NCBI GenBank assembly: GCA_963843365.1
Contig: CAWJKG010000003.1
Coordinates: 186,001-250,000 of the forward strand
Length of the DNA: 64,000 bases
Direction of reading: 5' to 3'
Source of the DNA: Bog-473 sp963843365
Lineage (GTDB): Bacteria; Actinomycetota; Acidimicrobiia; Acidimicrobiales; RAAP-2
The position numbers and the translations under genes were made by a program. The notes beneath the pieces were generated by a model. That model saw nothing but the letters and a program-made list of their open reading frames with translations, did not search any database and was not told where the DNA came from. Of the stretch, positions 60,508 to 64,000 are shown piece after piece (within the stretch, counting starts at the first letter, position 1; each line of letters starts with the position of its first letter).

Positions 60508-63099
60508 ATGGATCGGATCAGACCATTTGGCGTCGGCGTCGCGGCTCTCGCTGTCATTGGTGGCTTGTGCATGTTCGATGTGCTCGGCACGGCACCAACG
60601 AGCTCACTCGGAATGGCCCCGGCGGTGTCCACTGCACCGTCTTCGCCGGTCACGGTCTGCGGCAACGCATCGCTGCTCACCGGCCCTTCGTCGGCTCCTG
60701 CGGGTTCGGTCACTGTTGCGGCCGGCGACGACAGCTCCTTGTTCGCTGAAACACTGCCCGCGAGCACGACCTATTGGTTCGCACCGGGTACGCACACCTT
60801 GGGATCAGGTGAGTTCGGCCAGATCGACGCATCGAACAGCGACACGTTCATAGGAGCACCGGGGGCGATCATCAACGGCCAGGACAAGAACGACTACGCC
60901 ATAGCCGGATCGGGCACCGCGGTGACCATCGAGTATCTGACGATCGAGAACTTCACCGCCCCCCAGCAAGAAGGGGTGGTCAACGAGAACTTGAGCGAGG
61001 GCTGGACGGTCGAGAACTCGACCATCGAGAACAATCCCGACGGCGCTGGAGTGATCGTCGATTCGAACGGTGTGCTCAACGACGACTGCTTGACGGAGAA
61101 CGGCCAATACGGATTTCAGACGTATTCGGGTTCGGATTCGGTCCCGGTGACCAACCTGACTATCACCAACAATGAGATCAGCTACAACGACACCCGCAAC
61201 TACGACACCGACGGCACGGGTACCTGCGGATGCACCGGTGGGGCAAAGTTCTGGAACGACCTGGGCGCGACCGTCACCGGGAACTACATCCACGACAACG
61301 AGTCGGTGGGCCTGTGGATGGACACGAACAACACGGGGTTCAACATCAGCGACAACTACTTCAGTCACAACTGGGATGTGGGGATCCAGTACGAGATCTC
61401 CTACAACGTCTCCATCACTGACAACACGTTCGTCGACAACGCATGGGTCGCCGGGCCGAACAATCCGGGGACCGGGGCGATCGAGGTCAACAATTCCGGC
61501 AGCGACTCACGGGTGTCAGGCCCATACGGAGCACAGTCGGTGATCTCTGGCAACGTCCTGACGGACAACTGGGGCGGGATCGACATCTACGACGATGCCG
61601 ATCGCTTCTGTGGGACCCAGTCGGACAATTCCTCGACGGACTACTGCACGCTGGTGGCCCCGAGCACCTACAACCTCAGCTCGTGCACGGCTCACGACAC
61701 CGCCTCGGCGACGCCAAGTCAGAATCCCGACTACTACGACAACTGCCGCTGGAAGAGCCAGAACATCCTGGTCACCGACAACACCATCAACCTCACACCG
61801 GCGAACATCGGGTCGGACTGCACGGCCGCCAACGGGTGTGGGTTCGTCGGCGTGTATTCGGAATGGGGCACGATTGCGCCCTACTCGGGATACGCCATTC
61901 CGCTGGCCCTGGTCAACAGCCAGAACGTCGTCTTTTCCGACAACACCTACAACGGTCCGCTCGTGTTCGACTCCATGTACCAGGGCAGCACCGTGAGCTG
62001 GGCGCAATGGACCAACGGCTACACGGACTCGAACTCGGACATGGCTGTCAGGGCACAAGATGCCGGTTCCTCGTTCGATGGTTCCGTTTCAAGTGGGGGA
62101 ACTTCGACCGCCACCGTGGCCATTTCGGCCTCTGCCTCGCCGGCTGTGGTTGGACAGCCCATCACTCTCTCCGCGAAGGTCACTCCAACCAGCTCCGGCG
62201 CGGGCACGCCAACGGGATCGGTCACGTTCGCGTTGGCGGACCCGGCACCGACATCGGGGGTCGGGCGGCTTCCTCCGCTCGTGTGTGCGGGTGGTGACAC
62301 GGAGCCGTTGAGCAACGGCGTCGCCACGTGCGCCCTGCCGGGACTGGCCATCGCGCAATCACCCGTATCGGTCCAGGCCACTTTCAACGGCTCGAGCGTG
62401 TTCAGCAGCGCGGGCGCTGCACCCATCTCCGAACTCGTCGCACCCGCTCCTGTCGGGATCACGATCAGCTCCCGGCCCAACCCCACCCTGACTGGGAAGG
62501 GGGTGGCGCTGACCGCCGTGGTGGCCGCGGCGGCACCTGGAGCAGGTCACCCGACCGGAACGGTCACGTGGACCGTGACGGACGCCGGCGGCGCAAATGT
62601 CCCGTGCCGGGCCGAGAACGCCATCGTCAACAAGACGTCCGGGAGGACGACGTGCAGCATCGGGGCGGGCGCATTGTTCGCGGCTTCGGGTCCTTACACG
62701 GTGACCGTGGCCTATCAGGGCAATGGGAGCTTTAACCCCGGGAGCGGGACCTTCACCGAGAATGTGAGCAAGGGAGCATCGAGAACCCGGCTGAGCGTCT
62801 TGCAGCCGGCCGGCCCCGGAGAGCCGGCGAAGATCACGGCCGCCGTGGCGGGAGTTCCCGCCGTGCCCGGGGGTGCCACCGGGACGGTCACGTTCACGAT
62901 CACCGCTGCAGGAGGTGCATCCACTGTCAACTGTGATGGCGGCGATGCCGTGGCACTTTCCGGAGGCCTGGCGACGTGCACTGTCTCGTCGGCGCTCGTG
63001 TTCAGCGGCTCTCCCTACCTCGCCTCCGCCACGTACGGAGGTGACGGAAACTTCGCCGGGAGCTCCGCCCCCCCGCGACCGATCAAAGTCCCGAAGTAG
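60508..63099 (+). CDS. Secreted beta-helix protein with Ig-like C-terminal domains
   Basis: 863 residues, intact. The N-terminal signal 'VGVAALAVIGGLCMF' differs from the first paralogue. Residues about 46-515 are the same beta-helix, coded by the second copy of the 1.4-kb repeat. The C-terminal third has three Ig-like repeats of the Big_3_5 type ('PAVVGQPITLSAKVTPTSSGAGTPTGSVTFAL', 'PTLTGKGVALTAVVAAA', 'GEPAKITAAVAGVPAVPGGATGTVTFTI'). Each ends in a 'YxGxGxFxxSS' strand. This looks like a surface or matrix protein. Parallel beta-helices include polysaccharide lyases and epimerases, but I see no diagnostic catalytic residues. Confidence 0.82.
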   Translation: MDRIRPFGVGVAALAVIGGLCMFDVLGTAPTSSLGMAPAVSTAPSSPVTVCGNASLLTGPSSAPAGSVTVAAGDDSSLFAETLPASTTYWFAPGTHTLGSGEFGQIDASNSDTFIGAPGAIINGQDKNDYAIAGSGTAVTIEYLTIENFTAPQQEGVVNENLSEGWTVENSTIENNPDGAGVIVDSNGVLNDDCLTENGQYGFQTYSGSDSVPVTNLTITNNEISYNDTRNYDTDGTGTCGCTGGAKFWNDLGATVTGNYIHDNESVGLWMDTNNTGFNISDNYFSHNWDVGIQYEISYNVSITDNTFVDNAWVAGPNNPGTGAIEVNNSGSDSRVSGPYGAQSVISGNVLTDNWGGIDIYDDADRFCGTQSDNSSTDYCTLVAPSTYNLSSCTAHDTASATPSQNPDYYDNCRWKSQNILVTDNTINLTPANIGSDCTAANGCGFVGVYSEWGTIAPYSGYAIPLALVNSQNVVFSDNTYNGPLVFDSMYQGSTVSWAQWTNGYTDSNSDMAVRAQDAGSSFDGSVSSGGTSTATVAISASASPAVVGQPITLSAKVTPTSSGAGTPTGSVTFALADPAPTSGVGRLPPLVCAGGDTEPLSNGVATCALPGLAIAQSPVSVQATFNGSSVFSSAGAAPISELVAPAPVGITISSRPNPTLTGKGVALTAVVAAAAPGAGHPTGTVTWTVTDAGGANVPCRAENAIVNKTSGRTTCSIGAGALFAASGPYTVTVAYQGNGSFNPGSGTFTENVSKGASRTRLSVLQPAGPGEPAKITAAVAGVPAVPGGATGTVTFTITAAGGASTVNCDGGDAVALSGGLATCTVSSALVFSGSPYLASATYGGDGNFAGSSAPPRPIKVPK
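60644..62050 (+). repeat. 1,407-bp direct repeat, copy 2
   Basis: Second copy of the 57485-58891 sequence. Both ends lie within coding sequence: the left junction follows the signal-peptide region, the right one falls at 'DMAV', after which the two proteins share only a similar 'QDAGS.F.GSV' pattern before diverging. Confidence 0.9.
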
Positions 63100-63174
63100 G
63101 AAGTCCTGGAGGAGGACTCGACGCTGGCATCCGGGCGACGCCTTCGCACTCGCCAGAACGTCGATAATTGGTCG

Positions 63175-63780
63175 GTGAGCGAGAATGACAGTGTCTTCAT
63201 GGGCGACATCGGGGGTCGGTCGGCCGGCGGAGCGATAGGGACGAAGAGACGTGGCTTGACCGACCTCGCGTGGCCGGTGTGCTCGATGCTCGTCATCGCC
63301 GTCCCGGTTCTTGTCGTCGAGGAGAACTGGCACGGGCGCCCGATGATCGATGCTTCCAACGAACTGTGGTTGGTTCCAGCCGCCTTGGTCTGCGGCGCCT
63401 TCTTGTGGGGGGGTGCGTTGGCCGCATTCCGCCGGCCCCGCATGGCAGCCCTTTATGCGCTCGTTGCCGCCGCGTTCGCACTGGCTGTTCTGATGTTGGC
63501 CGATCTCTTTCGGCGATTGTTTGTCGTACATCAGGGGGTGCCGCAGCGGGCGGTCCTCGGCCTCTGGGTCATCGGGGCGGTCGCAGGTCTCGCTTTCGCC
63601 ACGGTGGGTGCCGTCCTGGGCCGCCGACTGCGACCCTCTGAGGGTCGAGAGGGTCGAGAGGGTCGAGAGGGTCGAGAGGGTCGAGAGGGTCGAGAGGTTC
63701 GAGATGTTCGAGATGTCCGAGATGTTCGAGAGGGTGCACCGACCGATGGGTCCGGACCGTCGCGGAGCCTTCGCCTCTGA
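63175..63780 (+). CDS. Small membrane protein with EGR/DVR repeat tail
   Basis: 201 residues from GTG 63175; ATG 63199 is a possible shorter start. Four hydrophobic segments are visible ('WPVCSMLVIAVPVLVV', 'LWLVPAALVCGAFLWGGALAA', 'AALYALVAAAFALAVLMLADL', 'AVLGLWVIGAVAGLAFATVGAVLG'). The cytoplasmic or external tail consists of tandem EGR then DVR tripeptides coded by a 9-bp minisatellite. I do not recognise the family. It follows the beta-helix gene by 75 bp and may be co-transcribed. Confidence 0.6.
   Translation: MSENDSVFMGDIGGRSAGGAIGTKRRGLTDLAWPVCSMLVIAVPVLVVEENWHGRPMIDASNELWLVPAALVCGAFLWGGALAAFRRPRMAALYALVAAAFALAVLMLADLFRRLFVVHQGVPQRAVLGLWVIGAVAGLAFATVGAVLGRRLRPSEGREGREGREGREGREGREVRDVRDVRDVREGAPTDGSGPSRSLRL
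63640..63738 (+). repeat. 9-bp minisatellite within coding sequence
   Basis: Six perfect copies of GAGGGTCGA, then four variants (GAGGTTCGA, GATGTTCGA, GATGTCCGA, GATGTTCGA) and a decayed eleventh. Because the unit is three codons, changes in copy number lengthen or shorten the charged tail without breaking the frame. Confidence 0.95.
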
Positions 63781-64000
63781 CTGATCGCCCGTGACCACGG
63801 ACCGAGCAAGCAGATCGTCCGGGCGCTGCGTCATCGGCATGAGCGACGAGGTCGTCTCTGGCCGCCTCTCGCCGGACCAATGCCAATTTTGTGCTCTCTT
63901 TGCGTATCAGTCCTTGCACGCGGCTGCTCGACTGAGCAGTGTCAGATTGGGTGTTGGTGAGGATGGTGCGCAGCGTGTCGCTCGTCCGCTCCGCCTATCT
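63781..64000. other. Right-end region without a recognised gene
   Basis: These 220 bp show no convincing frame. An AT-richer stretch near 63885-63915 could hold a promoter. A reading frame with GTG codons near 63955 runs off the window, so a gene may begin there. Confidence 0.3.

Noticed and set aside
1..64000. Insertion sequences, integrases, prophage genes, rRNA or tRNA genes
   Set aside because: No transposase or integrase motifs, terminal inverted repeats, T-loop GTTCRA-like tRNA ends or rRNA stretches were recognised on either strand.

Overview
The window is high-GC DNA with dense bidirectional coding, frequent GTG starts and many ATGA/GTGA stop-start overlaps. The gene set (CydDC, OmpR-type two-component pair, C4 zinc-ribbon protein next to a phosphatase, TetR regulators, SDRs, thiolase-like protein) and the secreted proteins with 'GGIFSFGDAQFFGS' repeats point to an actinobacterium, most plausibly of the Acidimicrobiia. 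That placement is inference; no rRNA or other taxonomic marker is present.

Region 1 (1-22,881) is very GC-rich housekeeping and catabolic DNA: a DapC-like aminotransferase, PhzF, Nudix, zinc-ribbon protein, histidine phosphatase, DUF2889, a TetR gene, a thiolase-cydD-cydC unit, dienelactone hydrolase, amine oxidase with a divergent TetR, a secreted helical protein, an OmpR/histidine-kinase pair, a PhyH dioxygenase with a GH13 glucosidase, two SDRs, a carboxymuconolactone decarboxylase-like protein and an NAD epimerase. Five of these genes are interrupted by single-base frameshifts (seven in all) while the flanking coding sequence stays intact, so sequence error is as likely as real decay.

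Region 2 (about 23.4-56.8 kb) is visibly less GC-rich and is a complete Wzx/Wzy-type exopolysaccharide locus. A minus-strand operon (31,651 down to 23,459) makes and modifies an unusual sugar: nucleotidyltransferase, C-methyltransferase, PIG-L deacetylase, 2OG-type dioxygenase, epimerase/dehydratase, pyruvyl transferase, 3,5-epimerase-like protein and a GT2. A second, degenerate C-methyltransferase is divergent to it. Then come an ECF sigma factor, the initiating phosphoglycosyltransferase, an orphan LuxR regulator, and a plus-strand operon (37,184-47,370) with a GDP-mannose/UDP-glucose dehydrogenase, two GT4 enzymes, an asparagine-synthase-like amidotransferase, a two-domain oxidoreductase and a heparinase-like lyase. 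Flippase, a second orphan LuxR regulator, two chain-length/copolymerase proteins with dead kinase domains, the Wzy polymerase, a methyltransferase and LhgO complete it.

Region 3 (57-64 kb) holds two secreted beta-helix proteins that share a 1,407-bp apparently identical core but carry different signal sequences and different C-terminal domains (Thr-rich linker plus six 42-residue repeats, versus Ig-like domains). Between them lie a 7-bp minisatellite and an exactly 22-bp-phased array of an ATCATCGA motif. The window ends with a small membrane protein carrying a 9-bp minisatellite in its coding sequence. The polymer locus and the large surface proteins together suggest a dedicated cell-envelope or matrix island.
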